The notes below the pieces were generated by a model. That model did not search any database. It was not told the DNA's origin and saw only the letters and a list, made by a program, of their open reading frames with translations. A stretch of DNA of 64,000 nucleotides, taken from positions 124,001 through 188,000 of the forward strand of contig JBQDBK010000001.1 of assembly GCA_052090825.1 (NCBI GenBank). The letters are read 5' to 3'. Origin of the DNA: JBQDBK01 sp052090825. Lineage in GTDB: Bacteria; Bacillota; Clostridia; Tissierellales; Peptoniphilaceae. This document shows positions 1 through 8,239 of the stretch, piece by piece (position 1 is the stretch's first letter; every line of letters starts with the position of its first letter). The position numbers and the translations under genes are program-made.

Positions 1-1353
1 AATATAATATTAACTGATAAATTAAGTTTGAAAATTTTTGACTCAATAAAAAGAGTTAACACTTCTATGAGCAGAGTTAGAGAGATTTTGCCAGGAATAA
101 CTTATAATATTGAATCTATATCAAATAGCTATAACCCTTTAGTTGATAATTCTTTTGAAAATTGCTTGGATAATTTTGATGGAAATAAATCTATAAAGAA
201 AAATTTAATGAAAAATTACACTGGGATCAGTCCTTTGATAGGAAGAGAAATTTCATATATTGCTAATATAGATGAAAATAGACCTCTTATAAGTTTTAAT
301 GACGAAGAATTAAAATCTTTTAAAGAGGCATACTATAAAGTAATTAATAAATTCAAAAATAATGATTTTGTTCCAACAATTATATTAGATAATGATAAAA
401 TTATAGACTTTTCCTCAATAGATTTAAATATGTATCCTAAAAATGAAAAAAGATTTTTTAATAGTATATCTGCACTTTTAGAGTATTATTATTCTAAAAA
501 AGAAAATAATCAAATTATTCAGGATAAATCCTCATATTTATCTAAAGTGGTTAAAAATAATCTAGATAAGGAAGTTAAAAAATTAAATAAACTTAAAGAA
601 GATTTAGAAAATGCTAAAAATAGGGAAAAGTACAAGATTTATGGAGATCTAATATCTTCTAATTTTTATAATATTGAATCTGGTATCGATGAAATAGAAC
701 TTGAAAATTTTTATGATAACATGAATAAAATTATCATTCCTTTAGATAGAAAAATAAGCGCTTACGAAAATGCAAATAAATATTACAAAAAATATTCTAA
801 GTTAAAAACAGCCGCAAAGGTCTTAAAAATCGAAATAAAAAAAACTAAGTCTAATATTAATTATTTAAAAAATCAACTTTTAAATATTGAACTTAGTCAA
901 GAAGAAAATGATTTTGCAGAAATACGAGAAGAGTTAGAGGAAGAAAATTATATTAAAAAGAATAAAAATAAAAATAATAAAAAAAATCCTCCTATGAAAT
1001 TTTTAGAATATACTTTAGAAAATGGAGATAAAATTTATTGTGGTAAAAACAATAAACAAAATGAATATCTTACTTTTAAATTAGCTAATAGGGAAGACTT
1101 ATGGTTCCACGTTAAAGATGCTTCAGGTAGTCATGTTATTTTAAAAAATGAAAATAATAATTTTAATGATAGAAGTATAGAGAAAGCTGCAAAATTAGCA
1201 GCTTTAAATAGCTCTTTAAAAAATTCTGATAATATTCTTGTAGATTTCACACATAAAAAATTTGTAAAAAGACATCCTTCTAAAAGACCAGGCTTAGTTA
1301 CTTATACAGATTTTAACACAATTAACGTAAAAATAAATGATATGGTCAACTGA
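1..1353 (+). CDS. rqcH: RqcH/NFACT family ribosome quality control protein, 5' end outside window
   Basis: C-terminal 450 residues of an Rqc2/RqcH (FbpA-like, NFACT) protein. The family binds stalled 50S subunits carrying peptidyl-tRNA and recruits tRNA-Ala to add C-terminal alanine tails. The frame is open from base 1, so the gene starts outside the window; the TTG at base 28 is internal. Family members are about 570-590 residues, so roughly 130 N-terminal residues are missing. Visible parts are the end of the NFACT-N domain (IKRVNTSMSRVREILPG), a long Lys/Glu-rich coiled-coil middle region, and the NFACT-R domain near the C-terminus with DLWFHVKDASGSHVI. Its last codons lie in a bidirectional terminator shared with the convergent gene. 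Family assignment is firm; alanine tailing is inferred from the family. Confidence 0.87.
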   Translation, partial: NIILTDKLSLKIFDSIKRVNTSMSRVREILPGITYNIESISNSYNPLVDNSFENCLDNFDGNKSIKKNLMKNYTGISPLIGREISYIANIDENRPLISFNDEELKSFKEAYYKVINKFKNNDFVPTIILDNDKIIDFSSIDLNMYPKNEKRFFNSISALLEYYYSKKENNQIIQDKSSYLSKVVKNNLDKEVKKLNKLKEDLENAKNREKYKIYGDLISSNFYNIESGIDEIELENFYDNMNKIIIPLDRKISAYENANKYYKKYSKLKTAAKVLKIEIKKTKSNINYLKNQLLNIELSQEENDFAEIREELEEENYIKKNKNKNNKKNPPMKFLEYTLENGDKIYCGKNNKQNEYLTFKLANREDLWFHVKDASGSHVILKNENNNFNDRSIEKAAKLAALNSSLKNSDNILVDFTHKKFVKRHPSKRPGLVTYTDFNTINVKINDMVN

Positions 1354-1368
1354 CCATATCATTTATTT
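1331..1368. terminator. Bidirectional intrinsic terminator between rqcH and yerC
   Basis: Perfect inverted repeat with 18-base arms at 1331-1348 and 1351-1368 and a 2-base centre. It is A-rich on one side and T-rich on the other, so it works in both directions. It spans the stop codons of both convergent genes (1351-1353 and 1359-1361), so the last codons of each gene also form the hairpin. Confidence 0.85.
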
Positions 1369-1685
1369 TTTTCTGACTCCTCAATATCTTTATAAAAATC
1401 AAGCCTATCTAATACAAGTTTATATCCATCAGACCCATAATTTAAAGACCTATTTATCCTTGATATAGTTGCAGTACTGGCTCCTGTTTCTTCTTCTATT
1501 TGATGATAAGTTTTATTTTTTATTAATAGTTTTACAACTTCTAATCTTTGAGAAATAGCCTGAATTTCTTTTACAGTACATATATCCTCAAAAAATCTAT
1601 AGCAATCTTCAATAGTCTCTAACTTTAAAATCGCTTCAAATAAACCATCCGTTTGATCATTTTTCATTTTTGAATTATATTTCAT
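1359..1685 (-). CDS. yerC: YerC/YecD family TrpR-related protein
   Basis: 108-residue protein of the YerC/YecD family, which shares the Trp-repressor fold. The helix-turn-helix is visible around residues 55-85 (KTYHQIEEETGASTATISR, then INRSLNYGSDGY). It also has the family's N-terminal helices around residues 14-50 with the conserved phrase about a four-residue-spaced Leu/Glu pattern (ILKLETIEDCYRFFEDI). It is probably a small DNA-binding regulator; no target is evident. An AGGAAAG ribosome-binding site lies just upstream of the ATG. It sits 8 bp downstream of purE and is probably cotranscribed with it, ending at the shared terminator. Confidence 0.85.
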   Translation of the reverse strand: MKYNSKMKNDQTDGLFEAILKLETIEDCYRFFEDICTVKEIQAISQRLEVVKLLIKNKTYHQIEEETGASTATISRINRSLNYGSDGYKLVLDRLDFYKDIEESEKNK

Positions 1686-1693
1686 ACACTTTC

Positions 1694-2173
1694 CTACTTT
1701 CTTAAATCTTTATTCATATTATCTACATCTATCTTTAATTCTTCTTTATATTCACATAATTTTTTAGACAATTCTTCATTTGCTAAAGACATTATTTGAA
1801 TGGCTAGAAGGGCAGCATTTTTTCCTCCGTCTATAGCTACAGTTGCTACTGGAACTCCTCCTGGCATTTGTACAGTTGAAAGAAGGGCGTCTAATCCACT
1901 TAAGGTAGAAGATTTAACAGGAACTCCTATAACAGGTAGAGTTGTATTAGCAGCTATTACACCGCCTAAATGAGCAGCTTTTCCTGCTATTGAAATAATT
2001 ACACCAACTCCACGTTCCTTTGCTGTTTTAGCGAACTCAAAGGCTCTCTCAGGGGTTCTGTGTGCTGATATAACTTCTATTTCACTATCTACCCCAAATT
2101 TATTTAACATAGATACAATCTCATCACTTATTTTTTTATCACTAATACTTCCCATTACTATTGAAACTTTCAT
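1694..2173 (-). CDS. purE: N5-carboxyaminoimidazole ribonucleotide mutase
   Basis: 159-residue class I PurE, which converts N5-CAIR to CAIR in de novo purine synthesis. Diagnostic motifs are GSISDKKI near residue 8, SAHRTPERAFEFA near residue 36 and AAHLGGVIAANTTLPVIGVP near residue 66, which supply the substrate phosphate and carboxylate contacts and the catalytic His. The start is supported by GGAGGTAAGTA just before the ATG. No purK or other pur gene is in the window, so purE stands apart from the rest of the pathway, paired only with yerC. It has its own promoter, flanked by a long inverted repeat. Confidence 0.95.
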   Translation of the reverse strand: MKVSIVMGSISDKKISDEIVSMLNKFGVDSEIEVISAHRTPERAFEFAKTAKERGVGVIISIAGKAAHLGGVIAANTTLPVIGVPVKSSTLSGLDALLSTVQMPGGVPVATVAIDGGKNAALLAIQIMSLANEELSKKLCEYKEELKIDVDNMNKDLRK

Positions 2174-2193
2174 TACTTACCTCCAGCAATATT

Positions 2194-2286
2194 ATAATAA
2201 CTTTCAAGCATAACTTAATCCATCTAATATATTAACAATGCTTTACACTAAATTCAAGAAATATAATAATACTTGAAAGTTATTAT
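2194..2286. repeat. Inverted repeat with 15-base perfect arms around the purE promoter
   Basis: Arms at 2194-2208 (ATAATAACTTTCAAG) and 2272-2286 (its exact reverse complement) enclose 63 bases that contain the predicted purE promoter. Because the promoter lies between the arms, the transcript would carry only one arm. The repeat is therefore more likely a pair of operator sites, or a tiny MITE-like element, than an RNA hairpin. No clear target-site duplication is visible. Confidence 0.55.
2229..2257 (-). promoter_or_regulatory. Sigma-A promoter for purE-yerC
   Basis: On the minus strand TTGAAT (2252-2257) and TAATAT (2229-2234) are separated by 17 bases, about 55 bases upstream of the purE ATG. 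It lies wholly between the two arms of the inverted repeat at 2194-2286. Read from sequence only. Confidence 0.6.
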
Positions 2287-2295
2287 GCATTATAA

Positions 2296-2323
2296 AAACC
2301 TTAAGATACATATCTTAAGGTTT
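2296..2323 (-). terminator. Intrinsic terminator after the NlpC/P60 gene
   Basis: Inverted repeat with 13-base arms (2296-2308 and 2311-2323). On the minus strand it is followed by a T-rich stretch. It lies 22 bases past the stop of the wall hydrolase gene at 2345. Confidence 0.75.
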
Positions 2324-2344
2324 AACTTTTACTTATTAATGATA

Positions 2345-3322
2345 TTATAATACCCTTGTTGCATTTACATAACGTGTTTGATAATATTTTTCTGTTAATT
2401 TTGATACCATTACTTCTCCCTTACCACTTGAAGCATGTACAAATTCATCATTACCCATATAAATTCCTACATGTGAAACTCCGCTACCTGAAGTGTTAAA
2501 AAAGATTAAATCTCCCTTTTGTAAATTATCTTTAGCTATTTGAGTTCCATAATTTGATTGTTGTGAAGAAGATCTTGGAAGGTTAATACCTAATTGATTT
2601 TTGTATACAGCATAAACTAAACCAGAACAATCATAGCCAGACTTTCCAGTATCTCCATATACATAAGTTGATCCAAGTTTATCTAAAGCAGAATCCACTG
2701 CAATATCAGCTTTAGAATTATGTGAATTATTCTTCTCAACTTTAACGGTATTTTTAGTATTTTTATTTATTTGTACCTTATTTATATTTGAGTTAGCTGC
2801 TACTTCTTCAATTATCTTTTCTTCTTTACTTATATTATTTATTTTAACTATATTAGAATTTTTATAATCTACTTCCTCAGTAGTTTTAGAAAGAAATTCT
2901 AAAGATTCTTTCGCTACTTCTCCTAGTAAATTATCTGAGGTTTTAACCAAATAAGTTTCTCCATTATCCTTAACTAATTTAACATCTTCTCCAATAAATA
3001 AATTCCTCAAAATTTTATCTTCACTTTTTATTGAAGTATTTTTAATTACTTTGTATGTTTCAATTGTTTTTTCTGCTAATTTAATTTTTTCTTCAGGAAT
3101 TGTAACTTTAGCTTTACCTTTGGAAACTATGTAACCACCATCAACATTTTCTACAATTTCTGCTTTTTCTCCAGTTTCAAAAAAAACTTTATTTCCACTA
3201 TAAGTAGTCTGAACATGATCACTTATAAAAATACCAGTATCTTTAAGACCAAATAAACTAACTACACATAGTGCAGCTACAGATATTGGCACCTTTTTAT
3301 TTATATTCCACAAATCTAACAC
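2345..3322 (-). CDS. NlpC/P60 family secreted peptidoglycan hydrolase
   Basis: 325-residue cell-wall hydrolase. The N-terminus has a hydrophobic stretch (residues 12-26, VPISVAALCVVSLFG) that could be a signal peptide or anchor. Residues 30-150 look like two SH3-like wall-binding modules. A Lys/Asn-rich linker leads to the C-terminal NlpC/P60 domain (about residues 205-325). The catalytic Cys is in GYDCSGLVYA, the His in SHVGIYMG, and the third polar residue is in the FVHASS region, as expected for cleavage of stem-peptide bonds. Monocistronic: its promoter overlaps the rnpB terminator and its own terminator follows at 2296-2323. Substrate specificity cannot be read from sequence. Confidence 0.9.
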   Translation of the reverse strand: MLDLWNINKKVPISVAALCVVSLFGLKDTGIFISDHVQTTYSGNKVFFETGEKAEIVENVDGGYIVSKGKAKVTIPEEKIKLAEKTIETYKVIKNTSIKSEDKILRNLFIGEDVKLVKDNGETYLVKTSDNLLGEVAKESLEFLSKTTEEVDYKNSNIVKINNISKEEKIIEEVAANSNINKVQINKNTKNTVKVEKNNSHNSKADIAVDSALDKLGSTYVYGDTGKSGYDCSGLVYAVYKNQLGINLPRSSSQQSNYGTQIAKDNLQKGDLIFFNTSGSGVSHVGIYMGNDEFVHASSGKGEVMVSKLTEKYYQTRYVNATRVL

Positions 3323-3372
3323 TCCTTATAATTTATAATCAATTAGATAATTTCATTTTTTAATCTTTTTAA

Positions 3373-3401
3373 ATTATAACAAAGCGGTTACAAAAAAGCA
3401 A
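3373..3401 (-). promoter_or_regulatory. Promoter of the NlpC/P60 gene
   Basis: Minus-strand TTGCTT (3396-3401), 17-base spacer, TATAAT (3373-3378), about 50 bases before the gene. The -35 hexamer lies within the distal arm of the rnpB terminator. Confidence 0.6.
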
Positions 3402-3460
3402 GAAATTATTACAAAATCATTAAAATTATTTTAACTATTTTGTAATAATTTCTTGCTTTT
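3394..3460 (-). terminator. Intrinsic terminator of rnpB
   Basis: Perfect 24-base arms (3394-3417 and 3437-3460) with a 19-base loop, followed on the minus strand by a T-run. It starts about 10 bases after the RNase P RNA 3' end. Confidence 0.88.
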
Positions 3461-3469
3461 AAAAATAAT

Positions 3470-3794
3470 GAGTAAATCTATAAGCTGCGTTCTGTTTAAT
3501 CAATCATCTATCTAGATTTATTGTCACCAATAAATTCAAGCGACCTACCTACTGGCAGATGCGAGCAACATCTGTTTTTTCCTATCTTGGTCTTGCTCCG
3601 AATGGGGTTTACATGGCATTATTATTACTAATAATCCGGTGAGCTCTTACCTCGCCTTTCCACCCTTACCTTTAAAAAGGCGGTATATCTCTGTTGCACT
3701 AGCCTTAGGGTCGCCCCCACCAGCCGTTAACTGGCACTCTGCTCTATGGAGCGCAGACTTTCCTCATAATTAAATGCGATTGACCAATTTACTC
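3470..3794 (-). ncRNA. rnpB: RNase P RNA, bacterial class A
   Basis: The catalytic RNA of RNase P, which matures tRNA 5' ends. On the minus strand it contains the universal 5' core GAGGAAAGTC, the block GTGCCAGTTAACGGCTGG, then AGTGCAACAGAGA, GGTAAGAGCTCACC, and the 3' core AACAGAACGCAGCTTATA. The ends are placed by the P1 pairing: GAGTAAAT at the 5' end with ATTTACTC at the 3' end. Length is about 325 bases. The GTGCCAG...CTGGTGGGGG arrangement is that of the ancestral class A, not the Bacillus class B. It lies 19 bases past nif3 with its own promoter. Confidence 0.95.
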
Positions 3795-3802
3795 TTTTAC
3801 AT

Positions 3803-3830
3803 TTTATCACATTTCAGAGAAAATCACCAA
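3803..3830 (-). promoter_or_regulatory. Probable rnpB promoter
   Basis: Minus-strand TTGGTG (3825-3830), 16-base spacer, GATAAA (3803-3808). It is placed to start RNA at or near 3795, overlapping the last codons of nif3. The -10 is imperfect. Confidence 0.45.
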
Positions 3831-4605
3831 GCTTTAATTCATAGGGATTATCCTTAAACTTAATAATTCTTATATCATAAAAATTATTAAGTTTATCTTC
3901 AATTCTATCTAGTATTAATTTCTCACTTTCAAAATGTCCAATATCTATTAAACACAAATTATTTTCATAGGCTAATTGAGCATCATGGTGTTTAATATCG
4001 CCTGTAATATAAACATCTGCTCCCTTATTTTTGGATTCAATTATAAAATCAGCCCCTGATCCTCCACAAATAGCAATTTTGTTTATTTTTCTTGGCCTTT
4101 TACCATAAATTCTAATTTTATTGTATGGAGAAATTTCTTTAAGTTTTTTACATAATTCATTTAAGTTTGAATATCGATTATTTAATAATATATTTCCCAT
4201 ATAATATCCCTTAATAGTTTTATAAAGATTATCTACTTTCTTTAAAGATAAAAAATCTGATAAAGCATCATTGACTCCATCTTCAGCTATATCTAAACTT
4301 GTATGAGCTGAATAAATACTTATTTCATTATTAATTAACTTTATAATATTTCTTCCTAGATAAGTATCTTCACTTATATTTTTTATATTAGAAAAAAACA
4401 TTGGATGGTGAGTTACAATTAATTTAGCTTTAGAAGATATAGCTAAATCTACAACTTCATCAGTAAGATCTAAAGAAAGAATTATTACATTTGTTTTTTT
4501 ATTCTTAAAGAAAATTTGAATTCCGCTATTATCCCATTCTTCTTGACTATATTCACTAGCCCAATTTTTCATAAAATTAACAATTTCTTCTATTCTATAT
4601 TCCAT
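3814..4605 (-). CDS. Nif3-like dinuclear metal centre protein
   Basis: 263-residue member of the Nif3/YqfO/YbgI family. Members form ring-shaped hexamers with a two-metal site. The expected ligands are present: THHPMF at residues 65-70, HTSLD at 101-105 and GHFESE near 223. It lacks the extra PII-like insert seen in the ~370-residue Bacillus YqfO, so it is the short form. Function is unsettled; GTP cyclohydrolase annotations for this family are disputed. The start overlaps the end of trmK by 16 bases, the usual pairing, and it is the last gene of the long phoH-nif3 run. Confidence 0.87.
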   Translation of the reverse strand: MEYRIEEIVNFMKNWASEYSQEEWDNSGIQIFFKNKKTNVIILSLDLTDEVVDLAISSKAKLIVTHHPMFFSNIKNISEDTYLGRNIIKLINNEISIYSAHTSLDIAEDGVNDALSDFLSLKKVDNLYKTIKGYYMGNILLNNRYSNLNELCKKLKEISPYNKIRIYGKRPRKINKIAICGGSGADFIIESKNKGADVYITGDIKHHDAQLAYENNLCLIDIGHFESEKLILDRIEDKLNNFYDIRIIKFKDNPYELKLGDFL

Positions 4606-5291
4606 AACATTTCCTTATAAGTCTTATTCTTTTCTTCTAAGTAGTTTATTCTTTGTCTTATTCTCTCATCTGCTTCTAATTCATATAATTTATTTAAAAT
4701 ATTTTTATTATATAAAATTTTAAAATTAATATAATCATTTAAAATCTTATCTTTTTTTATATATAATTTTTCGGGAATTTCATAATATATTTCATCTACT
4801 TTTTTATTTTCAATATTATCATACTTGGCTACAATTATTTCAAAATATCTATCATCTTCATATATTATTGACTCGTCTATTATGTTAAAACCAAATTCAT
4901 ATAGAAACTTCCTTAATATATCTGAGCCCTGCATTGGCTGAAGTATTAATTTCTTTAAATTTTTTACTATTTCTATATCATCTAATAAAATGTGCTTTAT
5001 TAATTCTCCACCCATTCCGGCAACTATAATCGTATCAACTTCTCCCTTATTTAATATATTAAGCCCATTCCCAACTCTAGGAAATATATATTTATTTTTC
5101 CCCGTTTTTTCAATAAGTTCTATTGTCTTACTAAGAGAATTCTTTGATATATCCGAAGCAACTATATATCTTGATATATTATTATCTACAAGAAAATTTG
5201 GCACAAATCCATGATCTGTACCAATATCTGCAACTTTTGAACCTATATCCACATAATTAGCTATTTTTTTCAATCTATTAGATAAATTCAT
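4590..5291 (-). CDS. trmK: tRNA (adenine(22)-N(1))-methyltransferase
   Basis: 233-residue TrmK (YqfN), an S-adenosylmethionine enzyme that makes m1A22 in tRNAs. The Rossmann SAM-binding motif is VADIGTDHGFVP at about residues 19-30, followed by VASDISKNSL at about 44. The family NPPY-like position is the IVAGMGGELI loop near 92. The C-terminal half is a charged coiled coil, as in the family. Its ATG overlaps the rpoD stop codon (TAATG), so translation is probably coupled to rpoD; nif3 overlaps its end. Confidence 0.9.
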   Translation of the reverse strand: MNLSNRLKKIANYVDIGSKVADIGTDHGFVPNFLVDNNISRYIVASDISKNSLSKTIELIEKTGKNKYIFPRVGNGLNILNKGEVDTIIVAGMGGELIKHILLDDIEIVKNLKKLILQPMQGSDILRKFLYEFGFNIIDESIIYEDDRYFEIIVAKYDNIENKKVDEIYYEIPEKLYIKKDKILNDYINFKILYNKNILNKLYELEADERIRQRINYLEEKNKTYKEMLWNIE

Positions 5292-6406
5292 TATTCTAAA
5301 AAATCCTTTAACTTTTTACTTCTACTAGGATGCCTTAACTTTCTTAAAGCTTTTGCTTCTATTTGTCTAATTCTCTCTCTAGTTACATCGAATTCTTTTC
5401 CAACCTCTTCTAAGGTTCTAGCTCTTCCATCATCTAGACCAAATCTTAAAGTTAAAACTTTCTTTTCTCTATCAGTTAAAGTTGTAAGAACTCCATCTAA
5501 TTGTTCTTTTAATAGAGTAAAGGTAGCAGCATCTGATGGTGATAGTATCTCTTCATCAGGAATGAAATCTCCAAGATGAGAATCCTCTTCTTCTCCTATA
5601 GGAGTTTCTAAAGATACTGGTTCTTGAGCTATTTTTTGTATTTCTCTTACTTTTTCTACATCTAAGTTCATTTCTTCAGCTATTTCTTCTGGTGCAGGAT
5701 CTCTACCTAATTCTTGAACTAATTGTCTTTGAACCCTAACTAGTTTATTAATAGTCTCTACCATATGAACCGGTATTCTAATAGTTCTAGCTTGATCTGC
5801 AATAGCTCTTGTTATGGCTTGTCTTATCCACCAAGTGGCATAAGTAGAAAATTTAAAACCTTTAGTATAATCAAACTTTTCTACAGCTTTCATTAAACCT
5901 AAGTTTCCTTCTTGAATTAAATCTAAAAAGCTCATTCCTCTTCCAACATACCTTTTAGCAATGGAAACCACAAGCCTCAAGTTAGCTTCAGCCAATTCTT
6001 GTTTAGCTAAATTGTCTCCTACTTCCATCCTTTTAGCTATGGTAACTTCTTCTGCTCCGGTTAATAAAGGAATTTTTCCTATTTCTTTTAAATACATTCT
6101 AACAGGGTCATCAACACTTACACCTTTTGGAACACTTAAATCTTCTTTAGTTAAATCTTCATCACTACTTGACTCTAATATTTTTTCATTAATCTTTTCA
6201 TCATCTAAAAGTTCAATACCATCTTTTTCAAAGTCATGATATAATTTGTCAATTTCTTCGCTATCAATATCTAATTCTTCTAAAGCATCACCTATTTCTT
6301 CATAAGTTAAATTACCTTTTACTTTTCCTCTTTTTCTTAATTTAGAAATAATTTTATCTTTATTTAAAGGTATTTCTACATCTAAATTCAGCTTATCTTT
6401 ATTCAC
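5291..6406 (-). CDS. rpoD: RNA polymerase principal sigma factor SigA/RpoD
   Basis: 371-residue group 1 sigma factor. Region 1.1 covers residues 1-75, with region 1.2 around DPVRMYLKEIG. Regions 2.1-2.4 include NLRLVVSIAKRYVGRG, FLDLIQEGNLGLMKAVEKFD and FSTYATWWIRQAITRAIADQ, and region 3 follows. Region 4.2 has the helix-turn-helix ending VTRERIRQIEAKALRKLRHP. It recognises TTGACA/TATAAT-type promoters, which matches the promoters seen in this window. Length is typical of Gram-positive SigA, without the large inserted region of proteobacterial RpoD. It lies 12 bp after dnaG, the classic macromolecular synthesis arrangement, here without rpsU directly beside it. Confidence 0.97.
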   Translation of the reverse strand: MNKDKLNLDVEIPLNKDKIISKLRKRGKVKGNLTYEEIGDALEELDIDSEEIDKLYHDFEKDGIELLDDEKINEKILESSSDEDLTKEDLSVPKGVSVDDPVRMYLKEIGKIPLLTGAEEVTIAKRMEVGDNLAKQELAEANLRLVVSIAKRYVGRGMSFLDLIQEGNLGLMKAVEKFDYTKGFKFSTYATWWIRQAITRAIADQARTIRIPVHMVETINKLVRVQRQLVQELGRDPAPEEIAEEMNLDVEKVREIQKIAQEPVSLETPIGEEEDSHLGDFIPDEEILSPSDAATFTLLKEQLDGVLTTLTDREKKVLTLRFGLDDGRARTLEEVGKEFDVTRERIRQIEAKALRKLRHPSRSKKLKDFLE

Positions 6407-6418
6407 ACTTTATCCCCC

Positions 6419-8233
6419 TTAATTTGAAAGATTGAAATTTTTATTAATTTCATTTAGCTCATCAATTAATTCTTTAAGTTTACTTATTTCTTGATTATTT
6501 AAGGTTCCAGATTCAATTTTTTCAATTTCTTCCAAAATCTTATTTCTTCTTTCTTCAAGATTATTAGTTTTTACCTTATCTATTAATTCTTTAATTATAA
6601 GTTCAGAATTTGCCATATTAACTGTTAAAGAATCTAATTGTTCTATATATAACTGATCTATAATATTATTATNNNNNNNNNNCAAATGCTTTAAAAATTC
6701 TTTATATCTTTGTTCGCTTGAATTTTCAAACTCAAGCAATTCATCAAAGATTATTCTTGCATTTATATTTAAAAATTCATATGAGTTGAGTTTTTCTCTT
6801 ATTCTTGTAAAATTTTCTAAATCTAGAATAGCATATTTTATAAGTTGATTCTCAGCTTTTTGTCGTCCATCTTCAGCTTTTAATCTTTGATTAGGGTTAT
6901 TTTCTATATTTTTGAAATTATTTTTTTTAAAATACTTTTTCTTATTGCTTCTTTCTAAAATAACAATATAAGAATTTATTGCATCTTTTGAAATATTATA
7001 TTCTCTAGAAATTTTACTTAAATAAATATCTCTTTCTAATGGATTTTTTACTCTTTGTAGAATAGCGGCTACTTCATTAGCAAATCCACTTAATCCCTGT
7101 GCTGAATCTAAATTATAATTATTTTTAATTTTTAAAATTTTATAGTCTAAATAAGGAAGGGCTTTACTTATTTCTAATTCAAAAGACAATTTCCCGTATT
7201 TTTTTAGATAGTCATCTGGGTCTAAATTTTCTGGCAACATTATGATTTTAGGACTTATATTTTTTGAAATCAGTATATCTATTGCTCTATCAGTAGCCTT
7301 TATGCCTGCTTCATCGGAGTCATAACATATATATACTTCATTGGCATATCTATCTAATAAGCTTGCTTGTTTCAGTGTTAAAGCCGTTCCAAGACTAGCT
7401 ACACTATAATTTATACCACTTTTATATAAAGAAATAACATCCATATAGCCTTCTACTAAGATAATCTTATCTCTATTAGTTTTTTCTGAAATAATATTTA
7501 TATTATATAAATTTTCTCCCTTGTTAAATATGATTGTGTCTCTAGTGTTTAAATATTTAGGTAAAGAATCATCTAAAACTCTTCCACCAAATCCTATAAC
7601 CTTCCTTCTAGAGTTAATTATAGGAAACATAATTCTATTTCTAAATCTATCTATAAAATTCCCTTTTTTAGACTTGTAAACCAAATTAAACTCTTCTAAT
7701 TCCTCGCCCTTATAACCTTTACTTATTAAATATTTATATAAAGAATCCCAAGAATTATTAGCATATCCTAAACCATAAGTATTAATGACATCATTTTTTA
7801 TATCTCTTTTTAATAAATAATTATATGCTTGTTTATTTTTTTTTAGGTTATTATAAAAAAATAAGGCAGCTTCTCTATTAGCTTTATAAGCTCTTTCTTT
7901 TTTTTCTTTTATTTTATTGTCTCTAGGATTATTATATTCATTTACTTTTATATTATATTTATCAGCTAAAAATTTTACAGCTTCTTTAAATCCAAGATTT
8001 TCTCTTTTCATTATAAAACTTATCTGGTCTCCTCCTACACCGCATCCAAAACAGTGAAATATCCCCTTAGATGGGGATACAGTGAAGGATGGTGTTTTTT
8101 CATTATGAAAAGGACAAAGACCTATATAATTACTTCCACTCTTTTTTAAACTTATATACTCAGATATAACATCTACAATATCAGCTCGTTCTCTTATATC
8201 ATCTAATAAATTATCATTTATTATATATGTCAA
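6419..8233 (-). CDS. dnaG: DNA primase DnaG (interrupted by a 10-N assembly gap)
   Basis: About 604 residues. It makes RNA primers for chromosome replication. The N-terminal CHC2 zinc finger has C40, H43, C61 and C64 (CPFHNEKTPSF, FHCFGCG). The TOPRIM catalytic core includes VEGYMDVISLY near residue 260 and CYDSDEAG near 305. The C-terminal helicase-binding domain follows a polar linker. Ten N bases (6673-6682) fall in that C-terminal domain. The frame reads through them, but the true sequence and length there are unknown. It lies 6 bp after the dgt-like gene and 12 bp before rpoD. Confidence 0.93.
   Translation of the reverse strand: MTYIINDNLLDDIRERADIVDVISEYISLKKSGSNYIGLCPFHNEKTPSFTVSPSKGIFHCFGCGVGGDQISFIMKRENLGFKEAVKFLADKYNIKVNEYNNPRDNKIKEKKERAYKANREAALFFYNNLKKNKQAYNYLLKRDIKNDVINTYGLGYANNSWDSLYKYLISKGYKGEELEEFNLVYKSKKGNFIDRFRNRIMFPIINSRRKVIGFGGRVLDDSLPKYLNTRDTIIFNKGENLYNINIISEKTNRDKIILVEGYMDVISLYKSGINYSVASLGTALTLKQASLLDRYANEVYICYDSDEAGIKATDRAIDILISKNISPKIIMLPENLDPDDYLKKYGKLSFELEISKALPYLDYKILKIKNNYNLDSAQGLSGFANEVAAILQRVKNPLERDIYLSKISREYNISKDAINSYIVILERSNKKKYFKKNNFKNIENNPNQRLKAEDGRQKAENQLIKYAILDLENFTRIREKLNSYEFLNINARIIFDELLEFENSSEQRYKEFLKHLXXXXNNIIDQLYIEQLDSLTVNMANSELIIKELIDKVKTNNLEERRNKILEEIEKIESGTLNNQEISKLKELIDELNEINKNFNLSN
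6673..6682. other. Assembly gap (10 N)
   Basis: Ten undetermined bases within the dnaG coding region. Ten N is a placeholder length, so the real number of bases could differ. It shows the window is from a draft assembly, which matters when judging the frameshifts and exact repeats elsewhere. Confidence 0.99.
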
Positions 8234-8239
8234 AAGTAA

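Noticed and set aside
2174..2295. Purine or PRPP riboswitch upstream of purE
   Set aside because: No purine-aptamer core or PRPP-type conserved blocks; only the inverted repeat and a promoter are visible.
6860..6890. Repeated-looking KAEDGRQKAENQ stretch in DnaG, like dispersed bacterial repeats
   Set aside because: Only one and a half units in the variable linker before the helicase-binding domain; too short to call a repeat element.
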